Assembly: GCA_024102915.1 (NCBI GenBank)
Contig: JAGFJG010000136.1
Span: 35,845-99,844, forward strand
Length of the DNA stretch: 64,000 nt
DNA from: Caldilineales bacterium
GTDB lineage: Bacteria > Chloroflexota > Anaerolineae > J102
Reading direction: 5' to 3'
In this document: piece after piece, positions 9,051 through 17,494 of the stretch
How positions within the stretch are numbered: the stretch's first letter is position 1
Layout: the number at the start of each line of letters is the position of its first letter
Made by a program: the position numbers and the translations under genes
The notes under the pieces: generated by a model
The model's input: the letters and a program-made list of their open reading frames with translations, nothing else
Databases searched by the model: none
Told to the model about the DNA's origin: nothing

Positions 9051-10310
9051 ATGACGACTGGAAACGGCTCGGAATCACGATTTATGACGGACGCCGAAGT
9101 GCGGTCTGTGATGCAGGCTGGGCTAGGCAAATTGGATGTAGCGGGTAAGCGCGTTCTGATTATCATCCCCGACGGAACCCGCAGCGGCCCCATCGATCTC
9201 TTTTTCCGCCTGTTCCACGAACTGCTGGCCGATCAGGCTGCGGCGCTCGATTACCTCATCGCCCTGGGCACGCACCAGCCCATGACCGAGGAGGCGATTC
9301 ATCGGCACCTGGGCGTGACGGCGGAGGAGATGGCTACGACCTATACCAATGTCCATGTTTTCAACCATCATTGGGAGAAGCCTGAGACTTTCGCAACGTT
9401 GGGCATCATCCCGGCTTCCGAGATCGAGACGCTGAGCGGAGGCCTATTTTCGCAAGATGTGCCCGTCCGTCTGAACAAAATGATCTTTGAGTACGATCAG
9501 ATTATCGTGTGCGGCCCGGTTTTCCCTCATGAAGTCGCAGGGTTCTCCGGCGGCAACAAGTACTTCTTCCCTGGCATTTCCGGCTCCGAGGTGATCGATT
9601 TCACCCACTGGCTGGGAGCGGTGATCACCAATTACAAGATTATCGGCACGCAATCCACGCCGGTGCGCGATGTGATCAATCGAGCAGCGGCTATGATCGA
9701 TATGCCCGTGTTCGCCGTCTGCTTTGTCGTGCTGGGCGACAATGTCGTCGGGGTCTTTCCAGGGGAGATGAACGAGGTATGGCCGCAGGCGGTCGAGTTG
9801 TCCTCACAAACCCATATCAAGTGGGTTGACCGCAGCTACAAACAGGTACTATCAGTCATGCCCGATCTTTATGATGACATCTGGACGGGCGCCAAAGGAA
9901 TGTACAAGATGGAGCCGGTAATTGCGGACGGCGGCGAGGTCATCATCTACGCGCCGCACATCTCCGAGATTTCCTATTCTCACGGGCGCATCCTGGACGA
10001 AGTCGGCTACCACGTGCGAGATTACTTCCTCAAACAATGGGACCGTTTCAGCGATAAACCCTGGGGCGTGCTGGCGCATTCGACCCACCTGAAGGGCATG
10101 GGCGCTTACGAGAACGGCGTCGAGCGCCCTCGCGTTCAGGTGACTCTGGCCACGCAGATATCGCCAGAACGCTGCGCTCAGGTCGCGCTGGGATATCGCG
10201 ACCCCGCCACAATCAATCCCGAGGATTGGGCGAATCGAGAAGACGAGGGGATTCTACTGGTCCCCCACGCCGGCGAGATGCTGTATCGCATGAAGGCCGA
10301 GCCGGACTAA
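9051..10310 (+). CDS. LarA-family nickel-pincer (NPN) racemase/epimerase
   Basis: A 419-residue member of the lactate racemase LarA superfamily. The spacing of the cofactor residues matches the characterised enzyme: H160 ten residues before K170 (PHEVAGFSGGNK), then H186 sixteen further on (DFTHWLG). These correspond to the His, the covalent Lys and the Ni-ligand His of LarA, and H106/H107 lies in the expected earlier position. DGTRSGP (41-47) is the equivalent of the N-terminal DxTRP motif. It needs a pincer cofactor made by LarB/C/E, none of which is in the window. Context (LacI, mannonate-type SDR) argues for a hydroxy- or sugar-acid epimerase rather than lactate racemase. AGGAGG precedes the ATG. 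Confidence 0.85.
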   Translation: MTTGNGSESRFMTDAEVRSVMQAGLGKLDVAGKRVLIIIPDGTRSGPIDLFFRLFHELLADQAAALDYLIALGTHQPMTEEAIHRHLGVTAEEMATTYTNVHVFNHHWEKPETFATLGIIPASEIETLSGGLFSQDVPVRLNKMIFEYDQIIVCGPVFPHEVAGFSGGNKYFFPGISGSEVIDFTHWLGAVITNYKIIGTQSTPVRDVINRAAAMIDMPVFAVCFVVLGDNVVGVFPGEMNEVWPQAVELSSQTHIKWVDRSYKQVLSVMPDLYDDIWTGAKGMYKMEPVIADGGEVIIYAPHISEISYSHGRILDEVGYHVRDYFLKQWDRFSDKPWGVLAHSTHLKGMGAYENGVERPRVQVTLATQISPERCAQVALGYRDPATINPEDWANREDEGILLVPHAGEMLYRMKAEPD

Positions 10311-10391
10311 TAGCACGATGGAAAGACGAATTGACGACGGGACGAACGGTTTTCGTCTATACTGAAGTCACAACGAGAACACATGTGTTCG

Positions 10392-10416
10392 CCATCGTCA
10401 ATGGTCAATCGTCAAC
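10392..10416 (+). repeat. Dispersed 25-bp ATCGTC motif, copy A
   Basis: It begins CCATCGTCAATGG and ends ATCGTCAAC. It differs by one base from the two identical copies at 26577-26601 (plus) and 34824-34848 (minus). It lies 80 bp after the racemase stop, directly after a 14-bp palindrome GAACACATGTGTTC (10377-10390). Confidence 0.75.
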
Positions 10417-10474
10417 CATGTAAAACAATAGCAGCGTTTCCAAGCGGGCATCTAGCCGCCGGGGAAGTTTAGTG

Positions 10475-10480
10475 TATAAT
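10475..10480 (+). promoter_or_regulatory. Candidate -10 element for the ktr genes
   Basis: A consensus TATAAT lies 104 bp upstream of the ktrB start. No convincing -35 hexamer is present at 16-18 bp, so the assignment is weak. Confidence 0.35.
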
Positions 10481-10583
10481 CGCATAGCTTTGTTGGTCAA
10501 CCGCCTTTCAGTGCGCGCGGCCGTGTAATCCGCCGACTGACGGGCGCGCTCATTCCACGGAACACTCACCTCTGCCAAAGCCT

Positions 10584-11966
10584 GTGCCCGAACGCATCAT
10601 TGAACTTCAGGGTGAAGCGCAATCCGCGCTCTCCCAACACAGCCCCCTGGCCCGGCGCAACGCCATCACCCTGGTGGCAGGTTTTGCTGCCATTATCCTG
10701 GCGGGAACGTTGCTGCTGCGGCTTCCCGTCGCTGCCGTTGCTGAGCCGCTAACCTGGGAAGAAGCGTTTTTCATCGCCACCAGCGCAACGACTGTGACCG
10801 GATTGGTCGTGATCACACCCGCGCTCGACCTTTCACTGTTCGGGCAGATCGTCGTTTTGGTTTTGATCGAAGTCGGCGGGGTCGGATTCATCGCCTTCTC
10901 CGTCCTGCTGTTCACCCTGATTGGCCGGCGGGTTGGGTACGGCGGGCGGTTCATGGCCAAGCAGGCATTGGGCGTGATGGAGTCCACCCGTATTGGGCGC
11001 TTCACCATCATGGTGCTGCTGACCACGATTACGATTCAATTGATGGGCGCCTTGCTATTGTGGTTGCGATGGCGGGGAACGCACGGCGGATTGCGCGGCG
11101 CTTATCTGGCCCTATTCCATTCGGTCAGCGCTTTCTGCAATGCCGGCTTCGATCTGTTTAGCGGCACGGGCGAAAATCTCTTTGGTTACGACAGCGATCC
11201 TTATACGCTGACGGTATTGATGCTCCTGATCATTATCGGCGGCCTGGGTATCCTGGTTGGCGTGGATCTGGCGACCTACCCCTGGGACCGGCGATTGATG
11301 GTGCACACCAAGTTGACGTTGGTCGTAACAGCTTCTCTCTATATTTTCGGCATTGTCATTCTCCTGCTTGACTCGAATTTCGAGGGATCAGCTTTTGTCG
11401 GCATGGGTTTTTCCGAGCGGATATGGAAGACCGTATTCACGGTGGTTTCCGCCCGAACGGCTGGGCTGACCATTGTGCCCATCGAGTTGCTGGGGCAGGC
11501 AAGCGCTCTGACGATCCTGGTCTCCATGTTTGTCGGGGGTGCGCCGGCGTCGATGGCGGGCGGCGTGACCATGAGCACTGTCGCCGTCCTGATGGTGGCG
11601 GTCTATTCCACTGTGCGGGGCCAGCCGAATGCCGTCGCTTTTGGCCGCACGCTGCCATTGGAAACCATCGCCAAAGCGGTCGCTATCATGACAGTCGCCA
11701 CCTTGCTCTGCTTCGCCATAACACTGTCCCTCCTCACCGACCTGGAAGACTCCTTCCTTGCCCTGACGTTCGAGGTCGTCAGTGCGTTCTCCAATACTGG
11801 ATACTCCTTGGGCGAAACGCCTAACCTGGACAGCGTGGGGCGATTTCTGATCGCCTTCACCATGTTTTGGGGACGGCTTGGCCCGCTCACCCTGGTCGTC
11901 CTCCTGGCCCAGCGCGAACGTCCCACCTATGCCCGCTACCCGACTGAGAAAATCGTTCTCGGTTGA
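10584..11966 (+). CDS. ktrB: KtrB/TrkH-type potassium channel subunit
   Basis: Membrane subunit of a Ktr-type K+ uptake system, 460 residues. The four pore repeats are visible through their filter segments: SATTVTGLVV, SVSAFCNAGFDLF, VVSARTAGLTIVP and VVSAFSNTGYSLG. The glycines in each are the K+ selectivity-filter positions. Length fits KtrB rather than the longer TrkH. The start is GTG at 10584, with no strong ribosome site. It is followed 153 bp later by the RCK regulatory subunit gene, so the two form the complete transporter. Confidence 0.9.
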   Translation: MPERIIELQGEAQSALSQHSPLARRNAITLVAGFAAIILAGTLLLRLPVAAVAEPLTWEEAFFIATSATTVTGLVVITPALDLSLFGQIVVLVLIEVGGVGFIAFSVLLFTLIGRRVGYGGRFMAKQALGVMESTRIGRFTIMVLLTTITIQLMGALLLWLRWRGTHGGLRGAYLALFHSVSAFCNAGFDLFSGTGENLFGYDSDPYTLTVLMLLIIIGGLGILVGVDLATYPWDRRLMVHTKLTLVVTASLYIFGIVILLLDSNFEGSAFVGMGFSERIWKTVFTVVSARTAGLTIVPIELLGQASALTILVSMFVGGAPASMAGGVTMSTVAVLMVAVYSTVRGQPNAVAFGRTLPLETIAKAVAIMTVATLLCFAITLSLLTDLEDSFLALTFEVVSAFSNTGYSLGETPNLDSVGRFLIAFTMFWGRLGPLTLVVLLAQRERPTYARYPTEKIVLG

Positions 11967-12119
11967 AATGCGCACGCGAGAGACAATCCTCTTTGCTTTC
12001 CTCGGCCCCAGTCCCTGACGAAATGACGATAGGAGGACGCGAGTTCGTCTCATCGTCGCCAATTTTGAGTTGCGTAACTCCTAAGCTCGTTTCAAATTTG
12101 ATCCCAACCAGACCCGACC

Positions 12120-12812
12120 ATGACCGAAAAAACCAACAACCTCAGCCGTGTACTTCGTCGCCGCAGCAAGCAGGAATTTCTCGTGATCGGATTGGGGCGG
12201 TTTGGCTCTAGCCTTGCCCGCGCCCTGATCGATAACGGGCATGACGTACTCGCCATCGATACCGACATGCGCACCGTCGAACGCCGCGCTGCCGAACTGC
12301 CGCATGTGGTACAGTTGGATTCGACCAACATCGACGCACTGCGCGAAATCGGGGCGGATCATTTCGATACCGCCGTCGTCTGCATCGGCACCGACTTCGA
12401 GAGCAATCTGATGACCACCGTCGCCCTGCGCAAATTGGGCGTCGGTCATGTCATCACCAAAGTGCGAACCCGCACTCAGAAAGAAATTCTGCTTCAGGTT
12501 GGCGCCGACCAGGTGATCCTGCCGGAGCATGAGGCTGGCGTGCGGCTGGCCAAACGCCTATCGGCGTCAGACATGGTCGACTTTATTGAAATTGGCGGCG
12601 ATGTCTGCGCCGTCGAAATGGGGGTGCCAACTCGCTATGTCGGTCAAACGCTGGCTCAGGCGGACCTGCGGCGCAAATATGGGCTGACCGTCATCGCTAT
12701 CCATCGCGGGGATGACGTGCTCGTGAATCCCTCTGCCGACACGCAAATCCTACAGGATGACGAACTGCTGATGATTGGCCGCATCGAGGACGCCGAGCGA
12801 TTCAGCGATTGA
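12120..12812 (+). CDS. ktrA: KtrA/TrkA-type RCK regulatory subunit
   Basis: Cytosolic gating ring subunit of 230 residues. The N-terminal RCK_N Rossmann domain has GLGRFG for nucleotide binding and the acidic D47/D49 after the second strand (LAIDTDMRTVE). The RCK_C domain occupies the last ~80 residues (GGDVCAVEMGVPTRYVGQTL). In characterised KtrA the domain binds ATP/ADP and c-di-AMP. It lies downstream of ktrB in the same direction and converges with adenylate kinase after a 22-bp gap. Confidence 0.9.
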   Translation: MTEKTNNLSRVLRRRSKQEFLVIGLGRFGSSLARALIDNGHDVLAIDTDMRTVERRAAELPHVVQLDSTNIDALREIGADHFDTAVVCIGTDFESNLMTTVALRKLGVGHVITKVRTRTQKEILLQVGADQVILPEHEAGVRLAKRLSASDMVDFIEIGGDVCAVEMGVPTRYVGQTLAQADLRRKYGLTVIAIHRGDDVLVNPSADTQILQDDELLMIGRIEDAERFSD

Positions 12813-12834
12813 AGCGCAAAAACCGATACCGACG

Positions 12835-13515
12835 TCAGGCGACCGGATTGATGCCCCTGTCGCGAAATGCCTGCAAGAGAAGCGTCTGCACCTCGTCGGG
12901 CGGCATACTGCCATCCAGTTCGACCAGCAGCCCTTTGGCAAAATAATATCCGATCAGAGGTGATGTCTGTTTGTAGTACACATACAGGCGCCTCTGGATG
13001 GTGTCTAGCGTGTCGTCATCGCGTTGGTATAACTCGCCGCCATCGAGATCGCAGACGCCGGATTGCTGGGGCGGGCTGAATTCCGTATGATAGAGATGAC
13101 CGCACGTGCGGCAGACTCTGCGCCCGGACAAGCGTTGAATCACTTCCTCGTCGCTGACCTCAAGCATCGGCACGAGGTCCAGGCCGCCTTCATCGGCCAA
13201 AATAGCATCCAGTGCGGTGGCCTGTTGTAAATTGCGGGGAAAGCCATCCAGAATCGCGCCGCCGCCGCAGTCGGGCTGCTTCAGGCGCTCTTCGACCATG
13301 CGGATTGTGACCTCGTCGGGTACGAGTTCTCCGGCATCCATATAGCGCTTGGCGAGCTTGCCCAGATCCGTCTCATGCTTCAAGTTGTAACGGAACAGAT
13401 CGCCGGTGGACACTTGCGGCAAGCCGAAGGTGGTTTCCAACATGCGGGTCTGCGTGCCTTTTCCCGATCCGGGTGGCCCCAAAAAAACGATGAAAGTCCT
13501 CTCTGCGATTGACAT
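12835..13515 (-). CDS. adk: Adenylate kinase (zinc-finger LID type)
   Basis: Interconverts AMP, ADP and ATP in the cytoplasm. The P-loop is GPPGSGKGT (13-21). The NMP-binding STGDLFR and the LDGFPR signature follow. The LID domain has C-x2-C (CRTCGHLYH) plus a later C-x2-D (CDLDGG), the Zn-type ligand set of Gram-positive and many thermophilic enzymes. The length of 226 residues is normal. The start ATG at 13515 has no strong Shine-Dalgarno. It stands alone here, not in the usual secY-adk ribosomal cluster. Confidence 0.92.
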   Translation of the reverse strand: MSIAERTFIVFLGPPGSGKGTQTRMLETTFGLPQVSTGDLFRYNLKHETDLGKLAKRYMDAGELVPDEVTIRMVEERLKQPDCGGGAILDGFPRNLQQATALDAILADEGGLDLVPMLEVSDEEVIQRLSGRRVCRTCGHLYHTEFSPPQQSGVCDLDGGELYQRDDDTLDTIQRRLYVYYKQTSPLIGYYFAKGLLVELDGSMPPDEVQTLLLQAFRDRGINPVA

Positions 13516-13794
13516 TTGAGTTTTCCTGTTTGCCAGGCAATGAATATGCCTTGGTGGTGAAATGAGGGTTTACGGCTTCTTGCGTGCTGCATACTATGTT
13601 GGATACGAAACACGTAATCCGCAGCACGCAGTGAATCAGGAATCCAAAACTTACTTTAAAGTAGAGTCTCTGTAAGAATCTAACTTGAAGTCATACCGAC
13701 ACCAGTCGTTTTTGACTCGCCGTAAGACGACGGATGAGACACGATTTAACGCGTTCGTATTTCCAGTGCATTAGCCACCATCTATCGTCAATGA
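13516..13794. other. Gene-free stretch upstream of adk, with inverted repeat
   Basis: No supported gene. It holds the inverted repeat at 13581-13630 and a degenerate relative of the dispersed ATCGTC motif (CTATCGTCAATGATCGACC, ending 13800). It borders an attC-like site to the right. Confidence 0.5.
13581..13630. repeat. Inverted repeat TGCGTGCTGC / GCAGCACGCA
   Basis: Perfect 10-bp arms at 13581-13590 and 13621-13630 with a 30-nt spacer, in the non-coding DNA upstream of adk. There is no T-tract. It resembles a dispersed palindromic repeat rather than a terminator. Confidence 0.6.
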
Positions 13795-13882
13795 TCGACC
13801 CGAATGCAGCGACCCAGCCCGCTGGACGCGTGGGATGCAACTAGTGCGGAATAACCAGGTTCGCTGAAGCGAATTGTTAGGC
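13795..13882 (-). other. attC-like recombination site (integron cassette end)
   Basis: On the minus strand the sequence starts with GCCTAAC (13882-13876), a perfect R'' core (RYYYAAC), followed by AATTCGCTTCAGCGAACC. About 45 nt later comes GGTCGCTGCATTCGG, which is partly complementary to it, giving the imperfect palindrome typical of attC. The far R' core (expected GTTRRRY) is degenerate, so this may be a decayed site. The cassette gene's TAA stop lies within the R'' core. Confidence 0.6.
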
Positions 13883-14143
13883 CGCGTTCGTCTGTAATCT
13901 CTCATGTGCCAATCTTTCGGCTGTCTCAAGTGTGTCTGTGATAGACGGACCGCCAACGTCGGCCCAGTATGTACCGATCAAATGCGGCTCGGTCACACGC
14001 TCGAAAACATGGACACGGAAGAGATGATCCGTGCTCGAACTGACGGTCGCCAGTAAGCGCCCATCTGACGACAAGAGCGTGTGGTGACGCACCAATGGTG
14101 TTCCCGCTATCTCAAAAAACCATGAGCCGTGGATCTTGATCAT
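13877..14143 (-). CDS. Hypothetical protein in an integron-type gene cassette
   Basis: An 88-residue protein of unknown function (starts MIKIHGSWFFEIAGTPLVRH). It has no signal peptide, membrane segment or recognised motif. Its arrangement is that of a gene cassette: the ATG lies 12 nt after a GTTAGGC core, and the TAA stop is embedded in the GCCTAAC core of the following attC-like site. Short unknown proteins are usual cassette cargo. Neighbours on both sides are unrelated housekeeping genes. Confidence 0.55.
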   Translation of the reverse strand: MIKIHGSWFFEIAGTPLVRHHTLLSSDGRLLATVSSSTDHLFRVHVFERVTEPHLIGTYWADVGGPSITDTLETAERLAHERLQTNAA

Positions 14144-14155
14144 GTGCGCAAAGCT

Positions 14156-14162
14156 GCCTAAC
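14156..14162 (-). other. R'-type core GTTAGGC preceding the cassette gene
   Basis: Minus-strand GTTAGGC matches the integron R' core GTTRRRY, where cassettes are joined (between G and TT). It lies immediately 5' of the 88-residue gene and is preceded by TTAACGAGA. Confidence 0.5.
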
Positions 14163-14308
14163 TCTCGTTAATTGCAAGATAAAAGTAACGTTTTCAAAGT
14201 AGCTTCAGTCTAAAATCGAAATTTGGATTACATTCTCCGACTTTAGCACGCGCACTTAAGCGGGGTCAAACGGCATGACCTGCCAACATTCATGCCCAGA
14301 ATGACGCC

Positions 14309-15538
14309 TTATTGCTCGACCCGCACCTGCATTTCCAACGGTACAACCTGCCACCAGCTATTCCCAGGCTTCAGCGGGATATCCTGTCCGTTGCCATCCA
14401 CAAATCGGAATGGCGCATCGCCCTCCGGCCTGATCCACTTGCCGGTGAAGACCTGCCCGTCACGGAAAATCTGAGCTGGCCCTTCGCCCCAAAGCTGGAT
14501 TTGTACCGAGCAGTTGATGCAATCCTGTCCCTCGCCTCGCCGTTCCTCGCCATGCTCGACGATCAGGGTTTTAACGTGGTTGGCGGCAAGGGTGATGACA
14601 TTGGCGGCGCTCACCTGCTTGTTGTCGCCCAGGTCGATATGCGGTTGCCCGCCCGCAGACCGCAACCAGCGCCCGCTGCCGGGATCATATTGCCAGCGCA
14701 CAGCCAGCACAGGATAGGGGATGCTCAGCGCCGTAGCGGGCGATCCGCTCGCGGGCGGCGCTTGAGAAAACACCTGGGAGATGGTGCCTTCGGGGACTTT
14801 GTTCCAACCACGGTGAGTGACGGTGTTCCAGAGTACAGCAGTGTCGGCGAAAAGATTGTTTGGCGGCGACCAGGTCGAATCACGGAAATAGGATTGGCCG
14901 TTGAGCGCCTGCTCCAAAATGTGGTCGCCAAAGCTTGAGTCGTAGAGTAATTCACGCACGGGCTGCACGCCGCCGGAAAACGCCAGGACGGCATCGAACA
15001 GCACAGGCAATTCCACATCGATCAGGCGGGCGCTGCGAATCGGGCCAACCCGTGAGGCGTTCTGTGACTGGAAAAGCGATGTCAGGCGAGTGTACGAGAA
15101 CTCGACCCGGCTTTCGACCACAACATCCGCCTGATTCAATCCCGCCTGCCGCTCGTGCGCCAGTTCATCATTGGCGATTTTGATCGCCAGCGGTCGCCTC
15201 TGCAAGACCGACGGATCGGATGGCCGTTCGCCGGTCAGCGGCGAGATGCCGGGGTCATTGGCCGGGATAATCAGGTTGGGATCAAGCGTGGGCGTGGGTG
15301 AAGGCGTGGGTGTGCCGGTGGGTTCCGGCGTGTTGGTCGGGGTCGGCGTGAAATCGGGCGTGGGGGTGTCGGTAGGAACCGGTGTGTCGGTTGGGGGAAC
15401 AGGGGTATCGGTCGCAACAGGCAGAGGCGTTCGGGTTGGCGTCGGTGTGGGTTCGGGTCCGCCTCCGCAGGCGCTGAGCGACGCCAGCAAAACGAGACCG
15501 ATCAGCAGGAAAATCGAAGTCGCAAACTTGGGTTTCAT
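14309..15538 (-). CDS. DUF3048 (YerB-like) lipoprotein
   Basis: A 409-residue exported lipoprotein. The signal peptide ends in LSAC (lipobox Cys24). A low-complexity Thr-Pro linker (about residues 28-88) follows, then a DUF3048 domain (PLTGERPSDPSVLQRRPLAIKI; SRVEFSYTRLTSLFQSQ; RVGPIRSARLIDVELP; WNTVTHRGWNKVPEG). The biochemical role of this family is not established to my knowledge; the B. subtilis homologue YerB is an uncharacterised lipoprotein. The linker suggests the domain stands off the membrane in the cell envelope. It is transcribed alone, downstream of the receiver-reductase gene on the same strand. Confidence 0.88.
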   Translation of the reverse strand: MKPKFATSIFLLIGLVLLASLSACGGGPEPTPTPTRTPLPVATDTPVPPTDTPVPTDTPTPDFTPTPTNTPEPTGTPTPSPTPTLDPNLIIPANDPGISPLTGERPSDPSVLQRRPLAIKIANDELAHERQAGLNQADVVVESRVEFSYTRLTSLFQSQNASRVGPIRSARLIDVELPVLFDAVLAFSGGVQPVRELLYDSSFGDHILEQALNGQSYFRDSTWSPPNNLFADTAVLWNTVTHRGWNKVPEGTISQVFSQAPPASGSPATALSIPYPVLAVRWQYDPGSGRWLRSAGGQPHIDLGDNKQVSAANVITLAANHVKTLIVEHGEERRGEGQDCINCSVQIQLWGEGPAQIFRDGQVFTGKWIRPEGDAPFRFVDGNGQDIPLKPGNSWWQVVPLEMQVRVEQ

Positions 15539-15729
15539 TCAGAAAAACTCATCGCTCCGAACAAGATTCGTCGGAGCGGAAATGGGATGGGATGGCAACA
15601 ATCGCGCAGGCTGAATCAGAGCGCTGCAAGGACGCATTGTCTGCCGTCGGCCAAAAAGTATACGCGTCATCCATTGTCGAACGCAACCTGCAACGAATGT
15701 GATGCACTCAGGCGCAATCACTTGACGCG

Positions 15730-15757
15730 CAACGTCGGACCAGGCGGCCCGACGTTG
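15730..15757 (-). terminator. Hairpin downstream of the receiver/reductase gene
   Basis: CAACGTCGG (15730-15738) pairs with CCGACGTTG (15749-15757) around a 10-nt loop, 18 bp past the stop on the minus strand. There is no clear U-run, so it is only a possible terminator or attenuator. Confidence 0.4.
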
Positions 15758-15774
15758 ATTGCAGGTAAAGTCGT

Positions 15775-17439
15775 CTAGACGGTCTTCAAATATTGATGGA
15801 CGAAACTGACAGCGATTGCGCCCTGGCCCACGGCGGAAGCGACGCGGCGCACCACGCCTTCACGCACGTCACCGGCGGCAAAGATGCCGGGGACATCGGT
15901 TTCCAGCATGTAGGGGTCTCGCTTCAACTTCCAGCTCTTGGGCCATTTGTTGTTTTGGCGCAGGTCTGGGCCTGTGGGAATGAAACCGGCGCTGTTGCGC
16001 TGAACAATGCCGGCCACCATATCGGTGTGCGGTCTGGCGCCGATGAAGACAAACAGGGCCGCCGCCGGCAGTTTGCTGCGCTCGCCAGCCTCATGGTCGA
16101 TGATAGTCAATGCCTCAAGACGGCCCTCGCCGTGCGCTTCTTCGACCTCGGTGCGCGTCCACACACGAATATTCGGCGTGGCGGCGATCTGGTCGATCAG
16201 GTACTGCGACATGCTCGCCTCAAGGCCAGATCCTCGCACCAACATCGTGACGTTCTTAGCATATCGGGAGAAGAACATCGCACCCTGTCCAGCCGAATTC
16301 GCCCCGCCGACGACAAAGACATCCTGCCCACGATAGAATGCCGCTTCGGTCAAAGCCGCGCCGTAATAAATGCCTGCCCCGGTCAACTGCTCAACACCCG
16401 GCGCCTGCAATTCTCGTACGGTGACGCCGGTGGCGATAATGATCGCCCTGGCCGTGATCTCCGAGCCGTCGCCCAGGACGGCGATGCGATAGGGGTCATC
16501 GAGCTTGATGCTGACGACCTCCTGTGCGGTCAAAATCTCGCAGCCCAGGCGTTGCGCCTGAATAGTGGCCCGGCTGGCCAGCTCCGCTCCGCTCAGGCCT
16601 TTGGGGAAACCGAGGTAATTTTCAATGCGAGAACTGGTTCCGGCCTGACCGCCCGTCGCTTCTTTTTCGATCAGCAGAGTGCGCAGACCCTCGGATGCGC
16701 CATAAACAGCCGCGCCCAATCCTGCCGGGCCGCCGCCCACAATGATCAGATCGTAGGTTTGCTGGCTGGCCTGCGTCTTCAGCCCGACTTTATCGGCCAG
16801 ATCACGATAATTTGGCTCGATCAGGACTTCGCCATCGGGGAAGAAGACGACCGGCAAACGGTGGCCCGAGTTGCCTGACTGCTCGACTAACATCCTGGCT
16901 TCCTCGTCCTGCTCGATATCCAGCCATTGGTAGGGAATGCGATTGCGGGCGAGGAAGTCCTTCACATCGTGCGAGGTCGGCGACCACAGCGTTCCGGCCA
17001 CCCGGATGCCATCGTAGGGCAACGTCACCTCGGACGACCACTCGCCCAAGAGATCATCCAGCACGGGAAAGAGATTTTGTTCCGGCGGGTCCCAAGGCTT
17101 GAGCAGATAGTAGTCCAGTTCGATCTTGTTGATGCTGTCGATGGCAGCCTGCGTATCCGCATAAGCAGTCAGCAGGACTTTGCGCGCATCCGGATAGAAT
17201 TGCATCGCCTGTTCCAGAAACTCAGTGCCCGTCATCTCCGGCATACGCTGATCGACGAGAAAAAGCGCTACCGGATCGCCGCGTTGTTTCAACTCGCGCA
17301 GAGCCCCTAACGCCTCAGAACCTGTGCCAGCCTTGACGAGCCTATAATCGCTGCGATAGTGCTGGCGCAGGTCTCGATTCACCGCGTTGAGCACCTGAGG
17401 TTCGTCATCAAGCGTAAAAATGATCGGTTTTACAGCCAT
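15775..17439 (-). CDS. Receiver domain fused to thioredoxin-reductase-like flavoprotein
   Basis: A 554-residue three-part protein. Residues 5-130 are a receiver domain (D11, D12, phosphoacceptor D63 in LFLVDQRMPEMTG, T91, K114). Residues 140-225 look like a glutaredoxin fold without its cysteines (TLWSPTSHDVKDFL; LPVVFFPDG). From 228 on is a TrxR-type FAD/NAD(P)H oxidoreductase: FAD motif GGGPAG (235-240), NAD(P) motif GGANSAGQGA, and GIFAAGDVR near the end. The TrxR CxxC is replaced by A361-A-L-T364 just before AAFYR, so it cannot act as a normal thioredoxin reductase. GGAGGAGA precedes the ATG. It follows the UBP zinc-finger gene by 55 bp. Confidence 0.88.
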   Translation of the reverse strand: MAVKPIIFTLDDEPQVLNAVNRDLRQHYRSDYRLVKAGTGSEALGALRELKQRGDPVALFLVDQRMPEMTGTEFLEQAMQFYPDARKVLLTAYADTQAAIDSINKIELDYYLLKPWDPPEQNLFPVLDDLLGEWSSEVTLPYDGIRVAGTLWSPTSHDVKDFLARNRIPYQWLDIEQDEEARMLVEQSGNSGHRLPVVFFPDGEVLIEPNYRDLADKVGLKTQASQQTYDLIIVGGGPAGLGAAVYGASEGLRTLLIEKEATGGQAGTSSRIENYLGFPKGLSGAELASRATIQAQRLGCEILTAQEVVSIKLDDPYRIAVLGDGSEITARAIIIATGVTVRELQAPGVEQLTGAGIYYGAALTEAAFYRGQDVFVVGGANSAGQGAMFFSRYAKNVTMLVRGSGLEASMSQYLIDQIAATPNIRVWTRTEVEEAHGEGRLEALTIIDHEAGERSKLPAAALFVFIGARPHTDMVAGIVQRNSAGFIPTGPDLRQNNKWPKSWKLKRDPYMLETDVPGIFAAGDVREGVVRRVASAVGQGAIAVSFVHQYLKTV

Positions 17440-17494
17440 TCAATCTCCTCCATTGTTCGCCGTGATTTTACGTCCCGATGATGCCAACTGCTTG

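Noticed and set aside
10377..10390. GAACACATGTGTTC as a LexA box
   Set aside because: Spacing between GAAC and GTTC is 6 bp rather than 4, and no promoter is associated.
13771..13956. 61-codon frame with PNNSLQRT-like peptide
   Set aside because: This peptide is the conceptual translation of an attC-type sequence, not a protein; reported as a recombination site instead.
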